Source: Diphasiastrum complanatum (lineage: Eukaryota > Streptophyta > Lycopodiopsida > Lycopodiales > Lycopodiaceae). Taken from it: a stretch of 64,000 nt of DNA. Position numbers and translations under genes: made by a program. The stretch spans positions 18,943,779 to 19,007,778 of the forward strand of contig CM055108.1 of NCBI GenBank assembly GCA_029204225.1. Direction: 5' to 3'. Shown one piece after another: positions 44,969 to 55,652 of the stretch; the first letter of the stretch is position 1, and every line of letters begins with the position of its first letter. A model generated the notes under the pieces. That model ran no database searches and was not told where the DNA came from. It worked only from the letters and a program-made list of their open reading frames with translations.

Positions 44969-46471
44969 ATGGCATCTCAGGGAGGATATCTTCTAGAATC
45001 CAGTGAAAGACTAAACACTTCTAATTACTCAATTTGGAAGTTCAGAATGGAGTCTATCTTGATACTCCAGGGTGTTATGGATATTGTGCTTGGTGTTGAG
45101 GAGGAGCCTCAAGCACAGGCTGAAATTCTTAAGTATAAGGAGAGCTAGAATGGCTCTACATTTCATTAAGATGAATGTATCTAATGAAATTTTGAGAGAG
45201 ATAGGATCTTGCACTACAGCCAAAGAAGCTTGGGATGCACTAAAGACCATCTATGAAGCAAAGTTTACTTCTAGAATACTCACTCTTAGGAATCAAATTT
45301 TCCAAAGTTTCCAAAGAAGTGAAGAGAGTGCATCTAACTATGTTCTAAGAGTTAAAGATTTACATAGAGAGCTTTCTTGTGTTGGTGTTACTATTAACCA
45401 AGATGAGCTAGTTCAAGTCATATTGAATGGCTTGAGAGATGACTATGATAACCTTGTTCAGTCTTTTGCTATTAAAGAGGAGTTGCCTAATCTAGAAACT
45501 CTCTAGGGAATTCTTATTTATGAAGAATCTAGACAAAGCTATAAACTCTCCAGGATGAACAAACTCGAGCATGGTGGAAGTGACAAATCCCTCTTTGTCA
45601 AAGGCAAGCAGAAAGGAAGGAGTAAGAATCAGTTCTCTCAAGCATCCAACAAAGACAAAGCCAAAGATCAAGACAAAGATGGTGAAGAGGATGATACATC
45701 TCATCCTTCTAACTCAAAGACCAAGAAGAAAAAAGTGAAGTGTTTCTTCTATGGCAAAAAGGGGCACTATGCCTCTAATTGCTTCAAGAAGAAAAACCAA
45801 CTCAAGCAAGCTAATCTCTCCAAAGAGATTGAAGAAGATTTTGTTGCAAGTGACGGAGAAGGATCACTTATGGTGTCCAATTTTTCTTCATCACCTTTCA
45901 AGAAAAATGGAGCTTGGTACATAGATAGTGGAGCCTCTTCACATATGTGTTGTTCAAAAGAGTCATTTGACTCAATCTTACCTTTCAAAGGACTCAAGAG
46001 ATCTATTTACACAGCTAATGATCATGAGTGCCCAATAGAAGGAATTGGCAACATTCCATTGAAACTTTCTTCTTCAAAAGTTCTTGCACTTTCTAATGTT
46101 CTTTTCATTCCAAAACTCACAAAAAACTTAATTAGTGTGGAAAAGTTGCTTGATAATGGTTGTGATTTTAAGTTCAACTCCAATACTTGTTGTATCAAGA
46201 GAAAAGATGAGATCCTTGCTGATGGAACTAGATGTGGTGGAATTTTTAAGTTGAATTCTTATGAGAATGCAAACCTTTGTGAAGTTGCTTTGTTATCTAA
46301 GGAGGAGCTGTGGCATAGGAGGTTGGGTCATCCTAACTTTAAATCTATGTCTTCTATGGGGAAGGTAAAGGCTATTGGTCTTCCAAAATCTCTTTCTAAA
46401 GATTTCAAGCCTTGTGAGGCTTGTGCCATTGCAAAGTCACACAGAAATCCATATCAACAGTCTTTTATATA
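44969..46471 (+). pseudogene. Element C gag-protease-integrase zinc region
   Basis: Gag from MASQGGYLLESSERLNTSNY; a frameshift near 45140, then open to a TAG at 45504-45506 where B has Gln. 45555-46472 is open: Lys-rich spacer, knuckle CFFYGKKGHYASNC (second Cys is Tyr), protease WYIDSGASSHM with intact DSG, LSNVLFIPKLTKNLISVEKL, and the zinc region ELWHRRLGHPNFKSM...CEACAIAKSH. It ends at a TAG where the integrase core has been deleted. The mature protease and zinc region look intact. Confidence 0.92.
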
Positions 46472-47128
46472 GATTATCATGGAGAGATGGGGTCGATAAT
46501 TGAGGAGGAGTCACCTCGAATCTTTTCACCAAGGAGATCTCAAAGAGAAAGATCTGAGCCTGGAAGGCTTACCTATGAAGATAGAGGCAAGCAAGTGGAA
46601 ATCCACTAATTATGGTTATTTTATTTCTCATGAGGCGCCGAAGGATGTATATGATGCACTCAACTCAAAGGAATGGTACCTTGCCATGAAGGAGGAATAT
46701 GAAGCTTTGATGGCCAATAAGACATGGGAGCTTGTGGATCTTCCATCCAACAAGCACATCATTGGTTGCAAGTGGGTTTTTCGAGTCAAGTATAATCAAG
46801 ATGGCACAATCAACAAGTACAAGGCTAGGCTTTGTGCTAAAGGTTTTGCTCAAGTTTATGGACTTGATTATGAGGAGAGCTTTGCCCAAGTTGCAAAGAT
46901 GGTATCAATTAGAATCATAATTTCTCTTGCTTGTTTTTTCAATTGGCAAGTTCTTCAACTAGATGTCTCTAATGCATTTCTAAATGGGTATCTAGAAGAA
47001 GAGATTATATGGATCAGCCTATTGGGTTCATCCATGATAAAGAAAAAGTTTGCTTGCTCTTCAAAAGTTTATATGGATTGAAGCAAGCTCCAAGGTCATG
47101 GTATTCTCGACTTAACACCTTTCTTGAG
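46472..47128 (+). pseudogene. Element C linker and RT, left part
   Basis: After the deletion the sequence enters the linker (EEESPRIFSPRRSQRERSEP), then the pre-RT block APKDVYDALNSKEWYLAMKE and RT ([32 protein letters not shown]). The RT motif-A Asp is present. A frameshift near 47008 breaks it before [10 protein letters not shown]. It ends where the insert begins. Confidence 0.9.
47000..47128 (+). repeat. 129-bp duplicated RT segment, left copy
   Basis: From AGAGATTATATGGATCAGCC to CACCTTTCTTGAG. Right copy at 51091-51219 has the same length and differs at five sites, all transitions. The two copies bracket the insert exactly. Confidence 0.95.
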
Positions 47129-48368
47129 TGTTGACAGATCCTCTGCCTAGGAGAATCTGTTTACTATTTTTTGTTCTTCTTACTTCTTCTTCTACCTATC
47201 AGCAGAGACAGTGGGCTCTTGCTTAAGTTATTCTTTCTTGTTTAAAGCCCAAAATCAGGCAGAAGGGACTGATCTACGTTGTAGTATTAATGTTCTGCCT
47301 GTCAGAGGAAAATCCAGGGATGTCACTCTTGAGCTAATGCACATGCATAAACAGCCACTCATACATGCCAAAACGTTCAACCATAAAATCAGTGTGCAGA
47401 TCCATTGAACAAACAATGAAATCCTACTCTAATGTTGCAATATCAAGTGAACAGATCCTTAAAAGGCTGAAACTACTCTACACATGCATTTTCCTACAAA
47501 CTAGAAACAAGAACTAAATAGATAGCTTCTTGAAATCTGAAAACTAGACTAGCATACACATTACCAATGCAAGAACAAGCAAGAAACTAAACTAACTAGA
47601 CTAGACAGCATTTTAGAAGTCCAAGAATCAAGAAACACTCATTTCTTGATTCTTGGACACCCCAAGAACATCAAGAACTGGAATGTCTAGGATAAGCAAG
47701 ATCTACTCCACAAATCCAGCCTATTTAGTTTACCTGAATGTTGATTCCTACATTAATCCACAAGAAAACGTGAAATTTAATCCACTCTACAAAACCAAGG
47801 GAACTAATCCACTCTAAGATCCAAAACCACACACAAAGGAGATGGAGGGGCAAGATCATTAATGCATCACTCAAGAAACAAGAATGAATAAGGGGCTCAA
47901 GAATGCATCAAAACTGATGGAAGTTCTTCCCATTTCAGCATGGAGTAGATACATTTACAAAAGCCTCCCTTCTACAAAGGAGGAGTCTCTTAAATAAGCA
48001 AGAGAGCTTCTTAGGTGGCTTCCTAGTGGCATTTCCACATTACACAAATTACAAGTGGAATTATGCCCTCCACTAGATGTCACTTTCTTCAAAAGGTGGC
48101 TCACTCTACTTTTCTAAGAGGGGCCTACTTGCATTTATTACCTTGCCTAGAAATACTAGTTCCTACATGGTCATTCCATCTTTTGGGATTCACCATGAGG
48201 CTTACACAGTTTCTACTTGACAGTATTAACTAGTATTCCTCAGCTCTCCTACTTGGCTCTCAGTCTTCGTTCATTTCGTTTCCTCACAGACCTCCTCAGT
48301 CTAAGATGAGACGTGCTCGTGGGTAGCTCTGGTTGAGTATGTTGGGGATTCGTCAGAATCAGCCAACA
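47129..48368 (-). repeat. Probable 3' LTR of the insert
   Basis: On the minus strand TGTTGGCTGATTC (48368) to GGATCTGTCAACA (47129), so TGTTG and CAACA ends. A purine tract AGGGGTGGGATGA lies just before it. A TATA-like TTATTTAAGAG (minus strand, about 47993) precedes GACTCCTCC. Confidence 0.6.
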
Positions 48369-48381
48369 TCATCCCACCCCT

Positions 48382-50040
48382 AATGTGTTGTAGGACCCAC
48401 TGCATATTGGATGATATTGCTCCACTTTGCATTGGCATCTTCGATCATCACTTGGAAAAGAGTAGATCCTCATTCTCTTGCGTAAAACCAAGTGCTTATT
48501 TTTGCCATTCTTCATAAAAAACTGGTAGCCGCAATTTAACCAAAATGTCTTATTACCACAGATGATTAACATCTTCGAAATTGGAGAGCTCCCAACAGCT
48601 TCACAACTTTGCATGCTTGAGTGCTTTCCGTGTGTCTTTTTATCACTTGTATCTGTCATTGACAGATTCATCTTGGATTTATTGGCATGTACTAGCTTTT
48701 GGGAGGTCTGTATCCTCCATTTTGCTTCTGGGTGTTTCCGTAGTTCTTCTTTCAATCGAAGTTCCAGTCGTGTTGATGCTCTTGCCTTGACAAGAAGAGG
48801 AAGGTCCTTGATCGAAAGGTTGCACAAACTTTGGTTATCAGTCTCAAGGGGATGGACTCATCAACAAATTGGTGGTAGAAACAAATTTGGATGGATGGGT
48901 AGGTGACGGTGGGAAAATCTGTTGAAGGCTTGGTGGAAGGGTGAAGGAATTGATAGTTCTACAGTTGCAGCTTGGAACCTTGCAATGTTGAGCTTTGACC
49001 ACCACTTGCTAGGTGAGGAGCTCATTTTATTCTACAGGCTCACTGTTGTCTTCATCATTTTGCTTTTATGTAGCTTCTTCCTTTGATCCATTACTTTTGG
49101 ATCTCTTTGGGCTTCATAGGAGGGGATTCAACTATCATTGCTCTAGAGAGTTTCTTTTGATCTAGATTGATCTAACTCAATTGTTGCTTACGTTTTGTCC
49201 TTTCCTCCTCAGCTTCTTTGTTTTATCTTTCTTTTGTTGCCTCGCCTGCTTCCTTAGGTCTTCTTTTCTGGCTGGCCAACCGATGTATGTGGTAGTTGGT
49301 CTCCGCAAGACATTTGCAATGATCTCTTAGCCGCTTCAGTAAGACTATCAATGATCTAAAAAGATTGAAAATTTCTTAGATGAATAGTGGAACAGTAGAA
49401 AACATAGAGATGGAGGATAGGATGGTGGTGGTGACACTGGTAGATGGTGTGGGCGATAGGCATGAGAGTAGATGTAGATGTTGTGGCAAGAGGGTTGGAG
49501 AAGGAGACTGATTTTCCAATGTTTGTACTTCCATCTTCTGAAGGATCTTCATCGTGACTGGGGTTCTTCTTCTGATTGAATCGCTTTGGATTGCCCATCT
49601 GTCTTCTTAGCCTTGTCATTGTCGTTTTTGGTTTCCTGACCTTGGTTGTTGATCTTGCTGATGATGTTGCTGGCTCCAGTGGATGCAAGCAAATCCACTC
49701 TCTTCCCCATCCTAAAATCTGTTGGTGGAGATGTTATTACTATCAATCTGCATGCTCAAGGTTGGAGACTAATATGACAATGAGGTGCAGGAAATCAACT
49801 CTGAAGTGACATGGATTTTAAATTTGGAATATGCTAAAAAATCCTAAACCCTGTATAAGATGATCTGAGGATTGATAAATGAATGACAAGTTATTCTTGA
49901 GATACACTACATGACGTCTCTTTTTCAATGGCTACCCTTGATGAACTAAAAACAAATCTAGAAAAAGAGATGCAATCAGAAGAAAACTAGCAAAGCAAAA
50001 ATGACCAAATAAACAAGGAAGATATCATCTTTATAGAGAG
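48382..50040 (-). other. Insert body, unrecognised
   Basis: Minus-strand frames 48827-48369 and 49746-49356 are Lys/Ser/Gln-rich (for example SPPTDFRMGKRVDLLAS, ISKINNQGQETKNDNDKA). They could be decayed gag, but no diagnostic motif is present. No RT, integrase or protease was seen. Confidence 0.35.
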
Positions 50041-50054
50041 AATGAGGTATCGAA

Positions 50055-50540
50055 AAAGTATTGAAAAATGTGGTAATGGAAAAGTGATGGAAAAGGAAAA
50101 CTGGTGGGTCGAAAAAATGATGGGTCAAAAAATGAGGTATCAAAAAATTTGATGTGGGTCAAAAAAATGGATGGTATGGAAAAATTGGATGGATCGAAAA
50201 AATGTGGTAGATCGAAAAAAAATGATGCATCGGAAAGTGAAAGATCAAAAACTAGATGGTTCAAAAATGACATGGATCAAAAAATGAACTGGATTGAAAA
50301 AATTATGAATGGCTGAAAGGAAACAAAGGAGCAGAAAAATTTAACGAAAGAGTGAAAAAAATTTAACAAAGGAACGAAAATTCTTTAGCAAAGGAGCGAA
50401 AAAATTTAACTACGGATCGAAATTTTAACGAAGGATCGAAAAAATTTAACGAATGATGAAAAAATTAACGATCGGCCGAGAAAGTAGGAAGGGTTGAAAA
50501 GAGTTTGAAGGGTCAAAAGAAATTAACAAAGTTTCGAAAA
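50055..50540 (+). repeat. Degenerate GGATCGAAAAAATG-type repeat field
   Basis: Units resembling GGRTCRAAAAAATGATG and, further right, GGAGCGAAAAAATTTAACGAA recur every 15-30 bases. The minus strand therefore encodes FFDPSFF-like runs. Strongly A-rich on the plus strand. Confidence 0.8.
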
Positions 50541-50720
50541 GTTAATGAAACATTTTTGTATCCGGTCGAGATGGAATGACTTCAGGCCCAGTTGAGATTG
50601 ACGTATGAGAGTCGGTTGAAAATTGATAAAGGGGAGTTCAGTCGAGAAGATAACGAGGGTGGAAGGCTTGGTCAGGAGTGGCAATGGGTGGACTTGGACG
50701 AAGCTGGAAGTAGAGGGACT

Positions 50721-50846
50721 CGGTCAAAGTTAGTAAGTAGATGACTTGGTCAAAGTTAGTTCATTAGTGCTCGGTCGAAATTAGTTCTGGATCGCTCGGT
50801 CGAAGTTTGATGTAGAAGGCTCTGTCAAAGTTAGCTTGTGGGGATG
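50721..50846 (+). repeat. 25-bp tandem repeat, five units
   Basis: CGGTCAAAGTTAGT-type units start at 50721, 50747, 50772, 50797 and 50822, a spacing of 25-26 bases. More diverged TCGGTTGA / AGTCGAGA words extend left to about 50560. Confidence 0.85.
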
Positions 50847-51090
50847 GGGATGAAATGCGAGAGATTTGGGTGAGGTGCATGGAGGGACTCAAAAATGTTT
50901 TTTGTGCTGGTAGGGCCTCTTTTCCTAAAATTTGTGTCTAATGGTAGGGTTGGTAAAATCTTTTGGTAACCCTCGTTAGGTTTCAAGGCAGCTAACTCCA
51001 GCAGCGGCCTCCTGCAAATGAATCAACTATTGTTTCTAGCTCTGGTGTTTTGGCATAGGTCGTCGGTTTGTTGCAGGTCCGTTTGTTTTC

Positions 51091-51727
51091 AGAGATTATA
51101 TGGATCAACCTATTGGGTTCATCCATGATGAGGGAAAAGTTTGCTTGCTCTTCAAAAGTTTATATGGATTGAAGCAAGCTCCAAGGTCATGGCATTCTCG
51201 ACTTAACACCTTTCTTGAGTCACTAGGATTTAATCTTAGTAACTATGATCCTTCCTTTATATGTCAAGTTTTTTGATAAAGATATTGTCATCCTTCTTAT
51301 TTATGTTGATGATATCATTCTGACAGGAAGTAGTATCAAGTTAGTTGAGGAAACCAAGATGGCACTTGGAAAAGAGTTCAAGATGCAAGATCTTGAAAAA
51401 ATTCACTATAATCTAGGATTAGAGATTGACTTTCTTAAAGATAAAGCTTTTGTATGTCAATCCAAGTATGCTCTTTCAATGTTAAAGAAGTTCAATATGT
51501 TGAATTGTAAGAGTATAGAAACACCTATGGAGCAAAATGTAAAGGTTTCTAACAAAGATGATGAAAGATCCTTCGTGGACATCACACTTTTTAGAAGTCT
51601 TATAGGCTCCTTAATTTGGCTCACAATAACTAGACCTGATATAAGCTTTAGTGTTCATAAGTTAAAACAGGCTATGCAAAATCCTACTATCTATCATTGG
51701 AAAATGGCCAAGAGAGTGCTTAGATAA
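51091..51727 (+). pseudogene. Element C RT, right part
   Basis: Resumes with the second copy of the 129-base segment ([19 protein letters not shown]), then KDIVILLIYVDDIILTGSS with intact YVDD, LGLEIDFLKDKAF, and RSLIGSLIWLTITRPDISF. A frameshift lies near 51240-51265 and a TAA at 51725-51727 ends the frame before RNase H. Confidence 0.92.
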
Positions 51728-52281
51728 ATATCTTCAACTTTTGATTTTGGTTTATTGTATAAAAGTGAAGATCTTTCTATTATTGGTTATTTTGACTCGG
51801 ATTTTGCATGTGATAGAGCAGATTGAAAATCTACAAGTGTTTATGTCATATATCTTGGAGGAAACTTGATATCTTGGCTTTCCAAAAAGCAAGATATTGT
51901 ATCGCTCTCATCATGTGAAGCTGCATACAAGGCACTCACTACAACAACAAAGGAAGTGCTTTGGATCAAGAGGTTACTAGTGGAACTAAAGATAATCTTG
52001 GAAGAAGATCAACCTATGATCATGTGTGACAACATTTCAGCCCAAGCCCTTCCCAACAACCCGATATTCCATGCAAGGAGCAAGCATATCGAAGTTGCAC
52101 ATCACTTCGTGAGAGAGAAGCTCATTGGAGGGGAAATCAATTTGGAGCACATCGACACATCATCTTGCATTGCTGATTTGCTCACCAAACCTTTGAGCAA
52201 AATTTCCTTCATCAAGCATAGAGCCAATCTTGGAGTTATACCAAGATCCATGCTCAAATCAATATAGATTATTTTAAGGAG
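51728..52281 (+). pseudogene. Element C RNase H and polypurine tract
   Basis: FDSDFACD (first Asp region), a stop, then the open frame 51866-52267: ISWLSKKQDIVSLSSCEAAY, IMCDNISAQALPNNPIFHAR, SKHIEVAHHFVREK and ADLLTKPLSK, ending TAG. EAAY replaces the common EAEY. The tract ATTTTAAGGAG (52271-52281) is a weak polypurine tract in front of the LTR. Confidence 0.9.
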
Positions 52282-53076
52282 TGTTAAAATTGGAAAAACA
52301 AATCATATTGATTTCTTGGCTTGCTACAAATGTTGTATCATGCAAGTACGTAGCTCATAAATGCAAAATGCCAAGTTTGGCCTACATAGAACTCGAGCTA
52401 CATGGTTATGTAATGTCTAGATTGAAGAATACAACTTGCATATAGTTTGTAGACATAGAATTGGAAAATTCATGCTTGTAGAAACTCGTGGCAATTCACA
52501 TGCATTAATTGTAAGTGATCCATAGTGACATGCAAGGCATGCACAAAGTATAATGGACACATGCATGATGATTTGTACTTTGTTAGTTAGAACTAGTACA
52601 CTTGTAAAAAGTTGGTAGAATTTCATGTATGGCAAGTGACAAATGTCACATAGACTCTAGATGTCACTTTAGTTGTCATTTTGGAATGGATAGATGTGGT
52701 TCTACCTCAAGCTACCTCAAACTCCATAAATATGTGTAGCTCTCCTCACAATCAATGATGAAGAACCAAAGTTTTGTAGCTACCTCATGCCATTTTGGAT
52801 CTAAACTATTTTGCTTGTTATCTCTCTAGCTTTTTCTCTCGAACTCGTGTTGAAGCTAATGCTAATACACTAAAATCTTGTACTTTTGTTCATTCTTTGA
52901 TTCGTTGCTATCATATTCTGATGCTTAGCATGCTAGATTGTGGTTAAGCCATTTCTTCTGAACTAGATTTTGCTAAACAATCTAGAATCAGGTTACTGTG
53001 CTAATCACAAAGCTTAATCAAGATTAATCATACTTGTGGACATTCCCCACATGTGTGAATTATGGAAATTTTGTCA
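52282..53076 (+). repeat. Element C 3' LTR
   Basis: 795 bases, TGTTAAAATTGG to AAATTTTGTCA, partner of 43543-44333. Followed by the target duplication GGTCC. Confidence 0.95.
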
Positions 53077-53335
53077 GGTCCTCCCATATGACATAATAGA
53101 GCACCCGTACATAGACCATGCAAGCCAAACTAGACTGAGTTCCTTTTTGATGCATTTGACCTCCTCTCTCAAGTGATGAGTACGCAATGCCTCTCTAGTG
53201 GGGGGGGGGCTCCAAGAAATGTCACATGCTGCTATTGATGCCATCATATCTCTAAATATCATGGTGTCAGCTAATGCAAACGCTAACTATCCACTGTAGA
53301 AAAATTGTCATGTGTTCCTAGTAGTAGCATCATGA
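53077..53335 (-). pseudogene. hAT/DUF659 transposase relic, first segment
   Basis: QFFYSG, a TAG stop, LAFALADTMIFRDMMASIAA, CDISWSPPPTREALRTHHLR, then WSMYGCSIMSYGRT. The FFYxxGLAFxxAxxPxFxxMM...YxPPSxxxLRxxLL...W..xGCxIMSDGWTD order is that of plant hAT transposases before the DUF659 core. The Asp of the usual SDGWTD is Tyr and Trp is Arg, and the frame ends at the insertion point of element C, to resume at 43542. Confidence 0.86.
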
Positions 53336-53684
53336 TGTGTCTTCTACCACAAACCTGAAACCGTGTCTGCCCAGCCTCTGCCCCCTCTCTGTTGTGACTG
53401 TAGAATCAATGGTTGTGGTCTCACTATACTGTGTGCTCTCTCAACATGCCTATATGGTTCGACAGCAGTATCTATTGCATCAGGACAAGAAGGGCTTGCA
53501 CTGACTGTATCTACCCTAACTGTCATAGTACTTGCCACATTAGGCCTAGAAGATCTTACAACTAGTGTATTTGGATGAGAAGGTGCCGCATCACCAAATC
53601 CTGATGTCTCTAATGTAGATGCCCCTATGCCCAATGAGGAGGCCTAGAAAGTGTTAAAAATTATAAAACATATCTATCATATGT
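53336..53684 (-). other. Region upstream of the hAT relic with an unrecognised frame
   Basis: A 96-codon minus-strand frame (53634-53344, MGIGASTLETSGFGD...) rich in Ser, Thr, Pro and Arg lies just before the hAT coding and may be its low-complexity N-terminal linker. Not recognised. Element D starts at 53685. Confidence 0.35.
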
Positions 53685-54262
53685 TGTTGATGTTTGGGGG
53701 GTCCTACCCATGTAAATATTTTGTACATATTCAAGGTATGTGAATTGAGCACATATCCTTGTAGAATAGGGCGAGTTTGGGTTAGGTAGATCAAATTCCA
53801 ATGGCATGCATAAATTCTAGTTGGTCCAGTGTGACATGCAATGATGTTGACAATGTTTAGTTTGACATGCATATAGAAATTCACATGGAATCGGTCAATT
53901 ATGACCTTGTAGAAACTCAAGCCACAATAAATGCATTATGTCCTAAGTTTCCATTGTGACATGCAAGGCATGCAAACACTCTAATGGACACATGCATGTA
54001 GTTTTGTACATGGCTAGTTGAGAAATTGCCATTTGGAGAAAGTAGGTGGAAGTTAGGTGCAATCTGTGCATGCAAGCAATTAGGTGTCAAGATAATAGTA
54101 GTTTGCACTTGAATAGGTGTAGGATATGCATTGAATGCGAGTACCACGAATTTTGGCTCTCCTATATATGTACATATCATTCTCATTCATTTTTAATGAA
54201 GAATCAAACATTGGTAATGTCATAATGTCAAATTTGGATCTCATTCTATTTTGCTTGTAATT

Positions 54263-54298
<36 letters not shown>

Positions 54299-54531
54299 AC
54301 TCGGATTTTGTGTCTTCTCCATACATGATCAAGCTTGTGTACTTTCCCTATTTGTGAGAAATTAATGTAGCTTTGATCTGTAGCATTCTAGATTGTGCTC
54401 TAGCCATAGATCTGTTGGTAGATTGCAGGATTGCTCTACAGGTGATCTGTGTGCCACCACAAAGCATGGTAAAGATCATTCACACATTTTTTGTGGTTTG
54501 CCACACGTGTGAATTTTCTAGATTTTCATCA
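53685..54531 (+). repeat. Element D 5' LTR
   Basis: 847 bases from TGTTGATGTTTGGGGGG to TTTTCATCA, ending directly before TGGTATCAGAGC. Contains many CATGCA words, a CT microsatellite (54264-54297) and CCACACGTGTGAATTTT near its end. TATA-like CTATATATG at 54162-54170. Confidence 0.93.
54264..54297. repeat. (CT)17 microsatellite
   Basis: 34 bases in the LTR of D, at the place corresponding to the GA/CT array in B and the short CT tract in C. Confidence 0.97.
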
Positions 54532-55652
54532 TGGTATCAGAGCTATACCATGCTTTGAATGCTACTAACATCAGGCGTATGAAGAATTCTGTAACAATTC
54601 AAGCTAGGAAGCTGTTTAGAGTGTTTTGCTGTCTATTCTTGAACAGTTTTTTGATGAATGAGGTTAGAACTAAAATTTTCAGTCCAAAACAGAGGATGTA
54701 TGGAATTCTGACTTTTCACATGTGTGAAAACCAGAATAATTTATTTGACTCTATTTCCTTTGTGCTAGGTCCAAAGGTACTGACATTATAACTTGTTGGA
54801 AAGCTAGAAGAGCCCTCCTTCCTTTGCAATTGGTGTCAATTCATTCTGGTGACCCTAGTAGGAGTTATAAGCTTTTAAAGAAGGGTAGGGAGAGACCCAA
54901 AACCCGAGTGGACACTTTTTTATTTGATTATATTGCATGCATAATTGTTCATTCATAGTTTTTTGTAATCAATTTGAGATAGAATTGGATAAGACATGCT
55001 TCTTTTGTCATAGTCACATATTCTCACACAAAGGGTTGTGTTTGAGTTGAATGTGTGTTTCTAAAGTGTTTTTCATTCATTTGAAACTCATGGAAAAATT
55101 TGACATTAGAATTGTAAGTGCTTCATCAGAAGATAGAGGCTAGAACCAAATTCAAAGTGATAGATTTTTTGTTGCAAGCATGGTCTCACATAACTGTTGC
55201 AAGTTTTTGCATAGGATTTGGTGGAATACCCAATTGTTTTTGGTTCCTATTGTAAAAGAGAAGCAACATATTCAAATCCATTTTTATGTATACTAATTCA
55301 ATAAACTCGAGATCTAGACAAAATTTTGAGTCATGTAACACATTGTTTCATACAATTTGAGTGTATCTGAGTCAACAGTGTTGTCTTTAAGCATTTTACA
55401 TGTGCCAAAAGAAGAAAGAGCCAAAATTTGTCTATACTCCAATTCACTTTGAGAGGTTGATCTAGTTTATCTTGTTTTGGTGGAATATTTGAAATCTATC
55501 TCAAATTCAGTTGCAAGATTTCACATAAAATTTGATAGTTCACCTTTGAAAACTCCTATAGTGAGAGAGAGTAGCAACATCTAGCTTGTTAGAAACAAGC
55601 TCAAACATATTCAATTCCATTTGTCGTCCATTTATAAGAAGTGTTCACATTC
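54532..55652 (+). other. Element D primer site and leader
   Basis: TGGTATCAGAGC (54532-54543) is an exact copia initiator tRNA-Met site. The 1.1-kb leader has no gene; it holds CACATGTGTGAAAACC (about 54718) and the conserved block GGAGTTATAAGCTTTTAAAG (54861-54880). Confidence 0.85.

Larger units (their letters stand above)
47129..51090 (-). mobile_element. 3.96-kb insert in element C, probable LTR element on minus strand
   Basis: The left 1240 bases have the form of a minus-strand 3' LTR preceded by a purine tract. The remainder lacks any pol motif and holds Lys/Asn-rich weak frames and two tandem repeat fields. No second LTR is seen at 51090. A non-autonomous LTR element is the best reading. 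Confidence 0.5.
43543..53076 (+). mobile_element. Ty1/copia element C with both LTRs, nested insert
   Basis: 5' LTR 43543-44333, primer site 44334-44346, gag-protease-zinc region 44969-46471, RT in two parts (46500-47128 and 51091-51727), RNase H to 52267, polypurine-like tract 52271-52281, 3' LTR 52282-53076. Flanked by GGTCT (43538-43542) and GGTCC (53077-53081), a 5-bp target duplication with one change. The integrase core is deleted at 46471/46472. A 3962-base foreign segment (47129-51090) sits between two copies of a 129-base RT segment. Inserted in a hAT relic. Confidence 0.95.

Noticed and set aside
47134-48368. Insert in C as a Helitron or Mutator-type DNA transposon
   Set aside because: No TC...CTRR ends with hairpin, no long terminal inverted repeat and no 8-11 bp target duplication. 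TGTTG/CAACA tips and a purine tract favour an LTR.
48369-48827. 152-codon minus-strand frame as the end of a gypsy polyprotein with a chromodomain
   Set aside because: It sits just before a purine tract and LTR, but I could not match any chromodomain or integrase tail residues. Left as unrecognised.
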